A stretch of 64,000 nt of DNA from an uncultured Actinomycetes bacterium (GTDB lineage Bacteria > Actinomycetota > Acidimicrobiia > Acidimicrobiales > Ilumatobacteraceae), in the NCBI GenBank assembly GCA_903872155.1, contig CAIQJP010000087.1, positions 98,907 to 162,906 on the forward strand. The letters are read 5' to 3'. Shown in pieces: positions 46,961 to 55,014 of this stretch. Under the pieces are notes generated by a model that worked only from the letters and a program-made list of their open reading frames with translations, was not told the origin of the DNA and searched no databases. Made by a program: the position numbers and the translations under genes. Numbering within the stretch: position 1 is the first letter of the stretch; each line of letters begins with the position of its first letter.

Positions 46961-48925
46961 TTACTTGCGGTTAGCCGCAGCAATTTCGGCGATGTCACGC
47001 ATGATGTCGCTCAACCGAAAGTCTTTTGGTGTGTAGACGGCAGTAACGCCTGCTGCAAGTAACACCGGACGATCTTCTTCGGGGATGATTCCGCCGACGA
47101 CAACCGGAATGTCGACGCCTTCTTTTTTCAGTTCTGCGATCACTGCGGGCACGAGGGCCATATGTGAACCCGACAAAATTGACAAGCCGATGACGTCAGG
47201 ATCTTCATCACGAGCACTGGCGGCAATTTGTTCAGGTGTCAGACGAATACCCGAGTACACGACTTCCATGCCAGCATCACGAGCAGCAACGGCTATTTGT
47301 TCTGCGCCATTTGAGTGTCCATCAAGACCAGGCTTAGCAACGAGAAGCTTCGGCGGACCACCAGGAATCGTGCGCACGTAAGCAGCAACTTCGGCGAGTT
47401 CGCCAGGTCGCTTACCAACTGCTGCTGCAACACCTGTGGGCGCACGGAATTCACCAAATACTTCGCGCAGGGCGCCCGACCATTCTCCGGTCGTTCCGCC
47501 GGCTTTTGCCAAAGCGATTGAAGGCTCCATGATGTTGTCATTGCCTTGCGCAGCAAGACGTAGCTCGGCGATCGCGGCTTGCACTGCAGCCTCGTCGCGA
47601 TTGGCTCGCCATGCCACAACATCTTCAATCATTTGACGTTCTACGTCATGATCGACTTTCACAATGTTGCCTTCGCCACCAAGCGGTGATTCTTCGAACT
47701 CGGTGTAACTGTTGACGCCGACCACGATCTGCTCGCCACTTTCGATTCGACGGGTGCGTTCGGCCATTGACTTCACGAGTCGGCCCTTCAAGGTATCAAC
47801 CGATTCAAACGCGCCGCCCATTGCCAAGATCTCTTCGTACTCGGCCCATGCAGCATCGCGTAGATCGGCAGTCTTCTTTTCGATCACGGTTGAACCGTCA
47901 AAGATGTCGGCGTATTCAAGTAAGTCTGTTTCGAAAGCCAAAACTTGCTGCATGCGCAGGCTCCACTGCTGATCCCACGGTCGTGGCAAGCCGAGAGCTT
48001 CGTTCCATGCGGGCAACTGAATCGAACGTGCACGCGCATTCTTTGATAACGAAACCGCCAGCATTTCCAACACAATTCGTTGAATGTTGTTTTCGGGTTG
48101 CGCTTCGGTGAGACCAAGTGAGTTCACTTGAACTCCGTAACGGAAACGACGAGCCTTTTCGTCGGTGACTCCGTAACGCTCGAGACCGATGCGATCCCAT
48201 AGTTCGGTGAATGCTCGCATTTTGCAAATCTCTTCAATGAAACGAATGCCCGCATTGACGAAGAATGAAATGCTGCCAAACACCTGACTGAACTGTTCGG
48301 GTGGTACTTGTCCTGAATCACGAACAGCATCAAGAATTCCGACGGCGTTAGCTAACGAGAAGGCAATTTCTTGAACGGGTGTCGCGCCGGCTTCTTGTAA
48401 GTGATACGAGCACACGTTCATGGGGTTCCACTTCGGTGCGTTGTTTGCACACCAAGCAACCATGTCAACGATGAGTCGACGCGAAGGTACAGGCGGGAAG
48501 ATGTAAGTACCGCGCGAGAGATATTCCTTAACAATGTCGTTCTGTGTGGTGCCTCGCAACGCGCCGCGAGCAACACCTTGTTCTTCAGCATTGGCAACGT
48601 ACAGCGCGAGCATCCATGCCGCAGGGGCATTGATCGTCATTGACGTATTCATTTGTCCTGGCGGAATGCCGTCGAGCAAGGTACGCATGTGGCCGAGGTG
48701 AGAAACAGGAACTCCAACTTTGCCAACTTCGCCAGCAGCCATCGGAGAGTCGGGGTCGTAACCCGTTTGCGTCGGCAGGTCAAAAGCAATCGAGAGTCCG
48801 GTTTGACCCTTCGTCAAGTTGGTGCGATAGAGCTCGTTTGACGCCTTGGCAGTTGAATGCCCCGAGTAGGTACGCATCAACCACGGTTCGTCGCGAGGGA
48901 TTGCCTTGTCTGCTGATTCAGCCAT
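46961..48925 (-). CDS. meaA: MeaA-type coenzyme B12-dependent acyl-CoA mutase (ethylmalonyl-CoA mutase-like)
   Basis: Radical carbon-skeleton rearrangement of an acyl-CoA. The catalytic barrel (RTYSGHSTAKASNELYRTNL, LSIAFDLPTQTGYD, NVCSYHLQEAGATPVQE) is MeaA-like rather than the large subunit of methylmalonyl-CoA mutase. The C-terminal B12-binding domain is in the same chain: DGHSNG (DxHxxG), LSILSGSHMALVP and VVGGIIPEED. Length (654) fits MeaA/Ecm. In organisms with the ethylmalonyl-CoA pathway this enzyme converts ethylmalonyl-CoA to methylsuccinyl-CoA; no crotonyl-CoA carboxylase gene is in the window to prove that pathway. aat follows 18 bp downstream. Confidence 0.87.
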   Translation of the reverse strand: MAESADKAIPRDEPWLMRTYSGHSTAKASNELYRTNLTKGQTGLSIAFDLPTQTGYDPDSPMAAGEVGKVGVPVSHLGHMRTLLDGIPPGQMNTSMTINAPAAWMLALYVANAEEQGVARGALRGTTQNDIVKEYLSRGTYIFPPVPSRRLIVDMVAWCANNAPKWNPMNVCSYHLQEAGATPVQEIAFSLANAVGILDAVRDSGQVPPEQFSQVFGSISFFVNAGIRFIEEICKMRAFTELWDRIGLERYGVTDEKARRFRYGVQVNSLGLTEAQPENNIQRIVLEMLAVSLSKNARARSIQLPAWNEALGLPRPWDQQWSLRMQQVLAFETDLLEYADIFDGSTVIEKKTADLRDAAWAEYEEILAMGGAFESVDTLKGRLVKSMAERTRRIESGEQIVVGVNSYTEFEESPLGGEGNIVKVDHDVERQMIEDVVAWRANRDEAAVQAAIAELRLAAQGNDNIMEPSIALAKAGGTTGEWSGALREVFGEFRAPTGVAAAVGKRPGELAEVAAYVRTIPGGPPKLLVAKPGLDGHSNGAEQIAVAARDAGMEVVYSGIRLTPEQIAASARDEDPDVIGLSILSGSHMALVPAVIAELKKEGVDIPVVVGGIIPEEDRPVLLAAGVTAVYTPKDFRLSDIMRDIAEIAAANRK

Positions 48926-48943
48926 AGTGCTTAGTCTGTCGGG

Positions 48944-49627
48944 CTAGTCGCGATTTTGCGCCTGTGCGAGCAAAGCTAAATAGTCCTCGCGGGGAATATC
49001 AACTGCGCCGAGAGAAGTCAGATGGGGTGTCGTCCACTGCACATCAAAGAGGGTGATGCCCGCCGCATCTAGAAGCGCGACCAGGGCCACCAGCGCCGTC
49101 TTTGAGGCATCGGTGTGCGTATGAAACATGCTCTCGCCGGCAAACAGCTTGCCAACCCGAACTCCGTACACGCCGCCAACAAGTTGATCGTCATGAAACA
49201 CCTCAACGCTGTGGGCCCAACCCATTGCGTGCAGGTATGAATACGCCCGAATGAATTCAAGATTGATCCAACCATGGGGTCGCCTCGGATCACCACAGGC
49301 TTTCATCACCTGTGCGAAGCATGTATCAACACGAATCGTGAATCGCTTGAGATGTTTCTGCAACGATCGCGACACATGTAGCCCGTCAATCGGAATGATG
49401 CCGCGCGTGACTGGGCACCACCATCCAATTTTCTTGCCATTCATGGGCATGGGAAAGAGCCCATGCGAATAAGCGTTGATCAGAGTTGAAGGCTCAAGAT
49501 CGGCACCGATAGCAACGAGGTCATCGTCGCCCATTGGGACAGTGTCAAAGTCAAATTGAGATTCTGGAAATTCAATTTGTGGGCGAGTGAACGCGCCGAT
49601 GTTTTCGGGCGTTAACACCCAAGGCAT
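48944..49627 (-). CDS. aat: Leucyl/phenylalanyl-tRNA-protein transferase
   Basis: Adds Leu or Phe to N-terminal Arg/Lys of proteins for N-end-rule degradation. Motifs: FPESQFDFDTVPMGDDDLVAIGADLEPSTLINAYSHGLFPM, WWCPVTRGIIP, GWINLEFIRAYSYLHAMGWAHSVEV and GGVYGVRVGKLFAGESMFHTHTDASKTALVALV. The ATG at 49627 (MPWVLTPENI) is preferred; a GTG at 49645 is possible. It is downstream of the 3-hydroxyacyl-CoA dehydrogenase gene on the same strand, nearly abutting. Confidence 0.92.
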   Translation of the reverse strand: MPWVLTPENIGAFTRPQIEFPESQFDFDTVPMGDDDLVAIGADLEPSTLINAYSHGLFPMPMNGKKIGWWCPVTRGIIPIDGLHVSRSLQKHLKRFTIRVDTCFAQVMKACGDPRRPHGWINLEFIRAYSYLHAMGWAHSVEVFHDDQLVGGVYGVRVGKLFAGESMFHTHTDASKTALVALVALLDAAGITLFDVQWTTPHLTSLGAVDIPREDYLALLAQAQNRD

Positions 49628-49646
49628 GACATCGGCGGCTCGCACA

Positions 49647-50495
49647 TCAGTAACTGTAGAAGCCAGCCTTCGACTTGCGACCTAATTTGCCCGCAGCAAC
49701 CATGCGGCGCAGCGTGGGCATGGCGGCATAGTTGGGATCGCGGAACTCGTTATAGAGCGCATCAAGAATTGATAGTGACGTGTCGAGACCGACGAGGTCG
49801 AGCAATGCAAACGGTCCCATGGGGAAGTTGCAGCCACCCTTCATTGCGGTGTCGATGTCTTCCATATTTGCAGTTCCCTGTTCGAGCATACGAATGGCGT
49901 TGTTGAGATACGGGAAGAGCAACGCATTCACAATGAATCCGGCGCGGTCTTTCACTTGTACCGGTTGCTTGCCACACGTCTCGGCAAATGCAGTAGCAGT
50001 GGCGATGGTGGCATCGCTTGCCGATAGTGGGCGCACGATTTCGACGAGCGGCATTGCGGTTGCTGGGTTGAAGAAGTGAATGCCGCACACCAACTCGGGA
50101 CGCGAGGTGCACATTGCGAGTTCGATGACAGGCAACGTTGAGGTATTGGTTGCAATGATCGCCGTGGGCTTCACAATGCGATCAAGTTCGGCGAACAAAG
50201 TCTTTTTGGTGTCGAGGTCTTCAACAACGCTCTCAATGACAAGATCACAATCGGCGAGGGCACTGAGTTCAGAGACTGCAGTGATGCGTCCGAGAATTGC
50301 AGCCTTGTCATCTTCGGTGAGGCGACCTTTTTCAACTTGCTTGGCAAGGCCTTTGGCAACAGATGCAACCATGGCATCGGCAGTGGCCTGACTGCGTGAG
50401 CGCACAATGACATTCATGCCACCGCGTGCAATGACTTCGGCAAGACCCGAACCCATGATTCCTGAACCGACAACTCCGACAGTCTGAATAGCCAT
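49647..50495 (-). CDS. 3-hydroxybutyryl-CoA dehydrogenase
   Basis: NAD(P)-dependent oxidation of 3-hydroxyacyl-CoA, or reduction of acetoacetyl-CoA. The nucleotide fold is VGVVGSGIMGSGLAEVIARGG; the catalytic region is SNTSTLPVIELAMCTSRPELVCGIHFFNPATAMPLVEIV with the active His, and KDRAGFIVNALLFPYLNNAIRMLEQG. The ATG at 50495 is supported by AGGAG spaced 7 nt upstream. The promoter is embedded in a long palindrome upstream, so local repression is likely. It may act with the MeaA-type mutase in acyl-CoA metabolism. Confidence 0.92.
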   Translation of the reverse strand: MAIQTVGVVGSGIMGSGLAEVIARGGMNVIVRSRSQATADAMVASVAKGLAKQVEKGRLTEDDKAAILGRITAVSELSALADCDLVIESVVEDLDTKKTLFAELDRIVKPTAIIATNTSTLPVIELAMCTSRPELVCGIHFFNPATAMPLVEIVRPLSASDATIATATAFAETCGKQPVQVKDRAGFIVNALLFPYLNNAIRMLEQGTANMEDIDTAMKGGCNFPMGPFALLDLVGLDTSLSILDALYNEFRDPNYAAMPTLRRMVAAGKLGRKSKAGFYSY

Positions 50496-50539
50496 GTGAT
50501 TACTCCTGAGACGGGCCAAATGGCCAAGACGACGAAGTG

Positions 50540-50569
50540 AGCATAGTTACCAATTGGTAACTATGGCAA
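50540..50569 (-). promoter_or_regulatory. Promoter of the 3-hydroxyacyl-CoA dehydrogenase gene with embedded 24-bp palindromic operator
   Basis: On the minus strand TTGCCA (-35) and TATGCT (-10) are separated by 18 nt. Positions 50542-50565 form a perfect palindrome with half-site CATAGTTACCAA, covering the whole spacer and part of both hexamers. The core TTACC-AATT-GGTAA resembles operators of TetR-family regulators of acyl-CoA genes. It lies between divergent genes and could control both. No regulator gene is adjacent. Confidence 0.7.
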
Positions 50570-50605
50570 AGCCAAGCGTTCACCTTGGGCAAGTACTCTC
50601 TAGCC

Positions 50606-51397
50606 GTGACTACATCGCCTGCCGCAATTGCTGAACTTCTTGATCATCCAGATCGTTTGATCGAACTGTTTGCCGTCCATAACTTTCGTGACATCGGCGG
50701 GTATCCCACAATTGATGGACGCCGAACTGCGTGGCGCAAAGTCTTTCGCGCTGATGGTCTCTATCGCTTGACACCAGAAGATGTTGAGGCGTTACGCCCA
50801 TTCCAACTTCGGACAGTGATTGATCTACGAACGTCTGAAGAGCTGTCAGAACGCGGCACTTTCCCGGTCGATCAATATGAAGTTGAATTTCACCATCTAT
50901 CAATCATTGATCGCACGTGGGATATGAACGAGGCTCACGATTGGAAGGGCGAGCAGGCAGAATTTCTGCGTGGGAAGTACCACTTGATGTTGCAACAAGG
51001 CGGCCACTATTTGGGTGAAGCTCTGCGTATCTTGAGCGACGAAGAAAATGGCCCAGTGGTCTTTCATTGCGCTGCTGGCAAAGATCGCACTGGCCTTTTA
51101 GCAGCGCTCTTGCTGTCGGGCCTTGGAGTGCCCGATGAGATTGTGTATGCCGACTATGCGATGAGCGAACTTGCCGGTGAAAAGACTCGTGAATGGGCCA
51201 AAGTTGTTTCTCCCGAGTTTGCTGAGCGTTTCGCAACTATGCCACCAGTGTTGATGTCGGCTCACCCAGACTCGATCAAGGGACTATTGGATGATATTCG
51301 TGAAACCCACGGAACGATTCGCGACTACTGCTTGACAATTGGAGTTGAAGATCAACACTGGTCGGCGCTTGAAGAACATTTGCTCGAAACCGCCTAA
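50606..51397 (+). CDS. Tyrosine/serine protein phosphatase (Y_phosphatase3 family)
   Basis: Dephosphorylates phosphoproteins or possibly phosphoinositides. NFRDIGGYPTIDGRRTAWRKVFRADGLYRLTPEDV is the family N-terminus. The P-loop is HCAAGKDRTG (CX5R, Cys nucleophile). The central VIDLRTSEELSERG and C-terminal helices fit the PtpB-like actinomycete group. Cytoplasmic, no signal peptide. The start is GTG at 50606; an upstream TTG at 50585 gives a poor N-terminus. It shares its divergent promoter region with the dehydrogenase. Confidence 0.87.
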   Translation: MTTSPAAIAELLDHPDRLIELFAVHNFRDIGGYPTIDGRRTAWRKVFRADGLYRLTPEDVEALRPFQLRTVIDLRTSEELSERGTFPVDQYEVEFHHLSIIDRTWDMNEAHDWKGEQAEFLRGKYHLMLQQGGHYLGEALRILSDEENGPVVFHCAAGKDRTGLLAALLLSGLGVPDEIVYADYAMSELAGEKTREWAKVVSPEFAERFATMPPVLMSAHPDSIKGLLDDIRETHGTIRDYCLTIGVEDQHWSALEEHLLETA

Positions 51398-51437
51398 AGG
51401 GCTCTAGAGCGACGTCGCTACGGCGTACGCTCGTGAC

Positions 51438-52064
51438 ATGACCGGAATTATTGCATTGCAAGGCGGAGGCGCATTTAGCCTTCACGATGAACTCGACGCA
51501 CGCTTGTTGAAAGAAGTGAAAGCAAAAAAGGTTGTGGTGTTGCCAACCGCAGATGCGTTCGAGCGTCCCGAGGTATTAGTAACTGCTGCAAAGGCGTGGG
51601 CTTCACGATTGGGCGTTGAGGTTGAAGCCTTGATGGTCATGCGCCGTAACGAAGCAGAGGACAAAGATGCAATCAATATCGTCCGCAAAGCCGATGCGGT
51701 GTGGTTTGTTGGTGACAACCCGATTCACATGCGCAGTGTTTTGAAAGACACTTCAGTGTGGAACGCTGTGCAACACGTGTTGAAAGAAGGCGGCTTGGTC
51801 GTTGGCGTCGGTGCATCAGCATCAGCCTTTTGTGATCCGATGATTGACCCTCGTGGTGGCGCACTTGCGCTCGGTCTCGGACTGTTGACTGGCATGGCAA
51901 TAGTGACTCAATCAGAAACTGTCACCGTTGATCGTCATGCTCGAGCAAAAAAACTTGCCAACGTGCCGTTGGTGTTCTTGCCGTCGTCATCAGCCTTGAT
52001 TCGACGCGGACATGAATGGGAAGAAGTTGGGCCGAACGAAAAAGTTGGTCAACTACCTAGCTGA
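51438..52064 (+). CDS. Peptidase S51/cyanophycinase-like amidotransferase-fold protein
   Basis: Class I GATase-like fold. VVLPTADAFERPEVLV, the VGDNPIHM region, and the nucleophile-elbow block VVGVGASASAFCDPMIDPRGG match the S51 (cyanophycinase/aspartyl dipeptidase) group. The usual GxSAGA elbow is changed to GASASA, keeping a Ser. A cyanophycin synthetase is not in the window. The start is ATG. Its stop abuts the stop of the convergent lipoprotein gene with no gap. Confidence 0.75.
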   Translation: MTGIIALQGGGAFSLHDELDARLLKEVKAKKVVVLPTADAFERPEVLVTAAKAWASRLGVEVEALMVMRRNEAEDKDAINIVRKADAVWFVGDNPIHMRSVLKDTSVWNAVQHVLKEGGLVVGVGASASAFCDPMIDPRGGALALGLGLLTGMAIVTQSETVTVDRHARAKKLANVPLVFLPSSSALIRRGHEWEEVGPNEKVGQLPS

Positions 52065-52601
52065 TCAGCCGTCTGAAGCAGGTGGGGTGAAGTTGGGATC
52101 GAAGACCCAAGCGCCGGGTATGAATCGCTCGCCGATTGGACTGAGGTCAGCAAGAAACATCACTGGTTCAGAGTCGGTCGGAATCTTCACGGAGAAAGTT
52201 CCTGTGTACACCTCTTCTGATTGAAGGGTGTGTTCACCGAACTGTTCAATGCCAGGACCGGCTACCGAAATATATGACTTGCCATCAAGCGTGTAGACCC
52301 GAAACATTTGTGGCCCGATTGTGTATGGCTCAAGAGCGCCACTTGTTATCGAAACGTCAAACGAAAAAGTTCCATCTTCGGCTGTTGTTGGTGTGCCAAT
52401 TTGAATTGACGCATTGCCGAGGGCAGCAAGGTCACCTGGCTTATAAGGAATTGTGTTGATGTCAATAGGAAGTGGCGGATCGGGATTGCCGACTTCTGGC
52501 GCAACTGTCGTCGTGGTCGACATTGCTGCATCATCGCTACTGCAGGCCACGCCAAACAACGGTGTCAGCGCGAGCAGAGCAATGATTGATTGACGCCTCA
52601 T
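52065..52601 (-). CDS. Lipoprotein of unknown function in the pst operon
   Basis: I do not recognise the family. The signal peptide ends in a lipobox (LFGVACSSDD). The mature part begins with a Thr-rich stretch and PDPPLPIDINT, then a beta-rich domain (ASIQIGTPTTAEDGTFSFDVSITSG...HTLQSEEVYTGTFSVKIPTDSEPVMFLADL), similar in style to DUF4352-like immunoglobulin folds. Its ATG overlaps the pstS stop by 4 bp. It is therefore the last gene of the phosphate operon and may help PstS at the cell surface (inference). Confidence 0.65.
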   Translation of the reverse strand: MRRQSIIALLALTPLFGVACSSDDAAMSTTTTVAPEVGNPDPPLPIDINTIPYKPGDLAALGNASIQIGTPTTAEDGTFSFDVSITSGALEPYTIGPQMFRVYTLDGKSYISVAGPGIEQFGEHTLQSEEVYTGTFSVKIPTDSEPVMFLADLSPIGERFIPGAWVFDPNFTPPASDG

Positions 52602-54163
52602 ATTTTGACTGACGGGCGGCGGCGGGCGGCGATAATCGGCGGTGCAAACACAATCAACAAGATAGCAATCATGATGAGCAGGTAGACAAATACCGACGTA
52701 CCAGAACCAGATTCTTCAATCACCACACTTGTTGCCATGGCAACACCAGGAGTCAGTGGTGCGGCATCAACAGGAGCACCGTCAGCAACGGCGCCATCGG
52801 TTGGAACAGTTGAGTCGGTTGTTTCGCTGCCGAGGACAACTGTTGTTGTGACTCCTGGGGCAAGTGTGGCACCAGGGGTCTTGCCTGGAGCGGTCGTTGC
52901 ACCAGGCGCCGTCGTTGCACCAGGCGCCGTCGTTGCACCAGGCGCAGCCGTTGTTGCGACAGTTTTGGTTACTAAAAAGTCTCCAGTGATGGTGGGGTTG
53001 GCACATGAATCAATAGCCGGTGCAGCCACGGCACCAGGAATTTTTGCAACAGCGGTAAAGCCGTACTCAACCAAGTTCTTTGGTAGAGGTGCGTAACCGA
53101 GCTGTTCGGCCTTTTGTTGACCTGCACACAAGAAATAGAAGATGAAGTTTGACAAAGTCGCGCCCTTGTCGGCGTTAAACGGCGAGGCTTCGCTTATTGG
53201 AATGATCATGTATGAATAACTCGATACTGGGTATGTCCGCGCATCGGAGTTGCTGTACACGCCACTCAAAACTTGTGTTCCGTCATCGTTAATACGTGCA
53301 CCGAGCAAGGCGACAGTGACATTAACGGCAACGGGTTGGGTGTATGCGCCAGATGCATTCTTTACCGACGCAACTGGGAAACCACGTTCTTTGGCGTAAC
53401 CGTATTCGACGTAGGTGATTGCCCCTTCGTTATATGGGGCGGCAACGTAGTTGGCAACACCGTCGGAGTATTGCTGGGCAGCAAAACCACTGCTGGGGTA
53501 ATCGGGATATAGAGAAGTTGGTGCACAACCAGATCCAAGATTGGCTTGTTGACAGACGTAGTTCCACGAGTCGGGGGCTTGACTGGCCAAGAAGGCTGTG
53601 AACTGAGCCGATGTACCCGAGCCGTCTGAACGAATGACTGGCTTGATACGGGTAGCGGGCATCACCCGCTGCGGATTATCCGCAACAATTGCCGGGTCAT
53701 TCCACAAATTGATCTGGCCACTGAAGATCTTGCCTAACGTTGTTGGTGACAATTGCAGATCAGTAATTTTCTGGCCATTGGCTTTGAGGTTGTACATGAA
53801 TGCAGTACCACCAGCAACGATTGGCAGATACGCGTACGGGCGCGACGCAGCAGAAGCGGTTTCATCGGCCGCAACGTTTCCAGAACGATCTATTAACGCA
53901 GCTTGAAAAGGAATTTCTGAAACAGCAAAGTCAACTTGACCTTGGTAGTAGGCCGCACGTCCAGCAGTTGAACCAACACCTTGGAAGTTGATGACGAGAC
54001 CCTGTCGAGCGACATCGGCGCGCCATTGGTCGACAGCGATCTGGCTCCATGTTGAACCAGCACCATCAACGGGAGCATCGGCATGGACTATCGAGGGAGA
54101 AATGATTGCGAGTGAGGTCAATAACGCAGCCGTAGCCACAACGAGTTTCTTGATGCGACGCAT
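52598..54163 (-). CDS. pstS: PstS-like phosphate-binding protein with C-terminal membrane anchor
   Basis: Captures phosphate outside the membrane for PstCAB. A Sec signal (LVVATAALLTSLAIISPSIVHA) is followed by a PstS fold: GAGSTWSQIAVDQW, NFQGVGSTAGRAAYYQGQVDFAVSEIPF and RSDGSGTSAQFTAFL. After about residue 395 comes a Thr/Ala/Pro linker with repeats of APGATT, and then a C-terminal transmembrane helix (FVYLLIMIAILLIVFAPPII) with a basic tail (AARRRPSVKI). Anchoring by a C-terminal helix instead of a lipobox is unusual for PstS. It is the fourth gene in pstC-A-B-S order; its ATG shares one base with the pstB stop. Confidence 0.87.
   Translation of the reverse strand: MRRIKKLVVATAALLTSLAIISPSIVHADAPVDGAGSTWSQIAVDQWRADVARQGLVINFQGVGSTAGRAAYYQGQVDFAVSEIPFQAALIDRSGNVAADETASAASRPYAYLPIVAGGTAFMYNLKANGQKITDLQLSPTTLGKIFSGQINLWNDPAIVADNPQRVMPATRIKPVIRSDGSGTSAQFTAFLASQAPDSWNYVCQQANLGSGCAPTSLYPDYPSSGFAAQQYSDGVANYVAAPYNEGAITYVEYGYAKERGFPVASVKNASGAYTQPVAVNVTVALLGARINDDGTQVLSGVYSNSDARTYPVSSYSYMIIPISEASPFNADKGATLSNFIFYFLCAGQQKAEQLGYAPLPKNLVEYGFTAVAKIPGAVAAPAIDSCANPTITGDFLVTKTVATTAAPGATTAPGATTAPGATTAPGKTPGATLAPGVTTTVVLGSETTDSTVPTDGAVADGAPVDAAPLTPGVAMATSVVIEESGSGTSVFVYLLIMIAILLIVFAPPIIAARRRPSVKI
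52893..52946 (-). repeat. Three tandem 18-bp repeats in the pstS linker
   Basis: GTCGTTGCACCAGGCGCC is repeated in tandem (52893, 52911, 52929; the third unit differs at its last bases). Each unit encodes APGATT. Copy number may vary between strains by slippage and would change the linker length. Confidence 0.85.
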
Positions 54164-55014
54164 CAGCCAAACCTTCCATTTACATAATCGTTGGTACGTG
54201 AATCGCGGGGATTAGTGAAGATGTCCTTGGTGGGGCCTTCTTCGATGATGCGTCCAGGCTCGTTTTCGGCCGCCAAGAAGAATGCACAACGATGCGAAAC
54301 ACGTTGTGCTTGTTGCATGTTGTGGGTCACGATGACGACTGTGATCGTTTCGCTGATTTCGCTAATGGTCTGCTCGATGCGGCGAGTTGATGTGGGGTCA
54401 AGGGCCGAACATGGTTCGTCCATCAACAGCACTTGTGGGCTCACGGCGAGTGACCGCGCAATGCATAGACGCTGTTGCTGTCCACCAGACAATGCACGAC
54501 CCGGATCGCCGAGACGATTCTTCACTTCATTCCACAAACCAGCCTTAGAGAGACATGACTCGATGAGGTCATCGCGCTCAGAGCGAGTGGTCTTCAAGCC
54601 TGAAAGCTTTAAACCAGCAAGAACGTTCTCGGCGACGGTCATTGCGGGAAATGGGTTTGGCTTCTGGAAAACCATTCCGATACGACGACGAACGTCAGTC
54701 ACTGGAATGGCGCCACGATAAATGTCAACTCCATCAATCAGAATTTCGCCGGCAAGCGTTGCACTAGGAACAAGTTCGTGCATGCGGTTGAGCGTGCGCA
54801 AGAACGTACTCTTGCCACAACCAGAAGGACCAATGAGTGCAGTGACTTGACCAGGCGCCATATCGAGGTTCACGCCTTCAAGAACCTTCTTGGTTCCGAA
54901 CCAACACGCAACATTGGTCGCCGTCAAGCCAGCAGCCTTGTGGCCAGGATCAAGCAACGAAATGTCAGAAGACATAGTTGTCGTGTTAGATGAGGTGGTA
55001 TCGGTTGACGTCAT
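54163..55014 (-). CDS. pstB: Phosphate ABC transporter ATP-binding protein
   Basis: Energises phosphate import. Walker A GPSGCGKST, Q-loop VFQKPNPFPAMTV, signature LSGGQQQRLCIARSLA, Walker B VLLMDEPCSALD and H-loop VTHNMQQAQRV are typical PstB. The ATG at 55014 is chosen; a longer in-frame reading to 55524 lies inside pstA and is a shadow. The N-terminal tail of about 35 residues is Ser/Thr-rich. It overlaps pstA by 4 bp and shares one base with the pstS ATG. Confidence 0.95.
   Translation of the reverse strand: MTSTDTTSSNTTTMSSDISLLDPGHKAAGLTATNVACWFGTKKVLEGVNLDMAPGQVTALIGPSGCGKSTFLRTLNRMHELVPSATLAGEILIDGVDIYRGAIPVTDVRRRIGMVFQKPNPFPAMTVAENVLAGLKLSGLKTTRSERDDLIESCLSKAGLWNEVKNRLGDPGRALSGGQQQRLCIARSLAVSPQVLLMDEPCSALDPTSTRRIEQTISEISETITVVIVTHNMQQAQRVSHRCAFFLAAENEPGRIIEEGPTKDIFTNPRDSRTNDYVNGRFG

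Noticed and set aside
52890..52950. Short regular repeats considered as a CRISPR array
   Set aside because: The units are contiguous 18-mers without spacers and in frame in pstS, encoding a linker.
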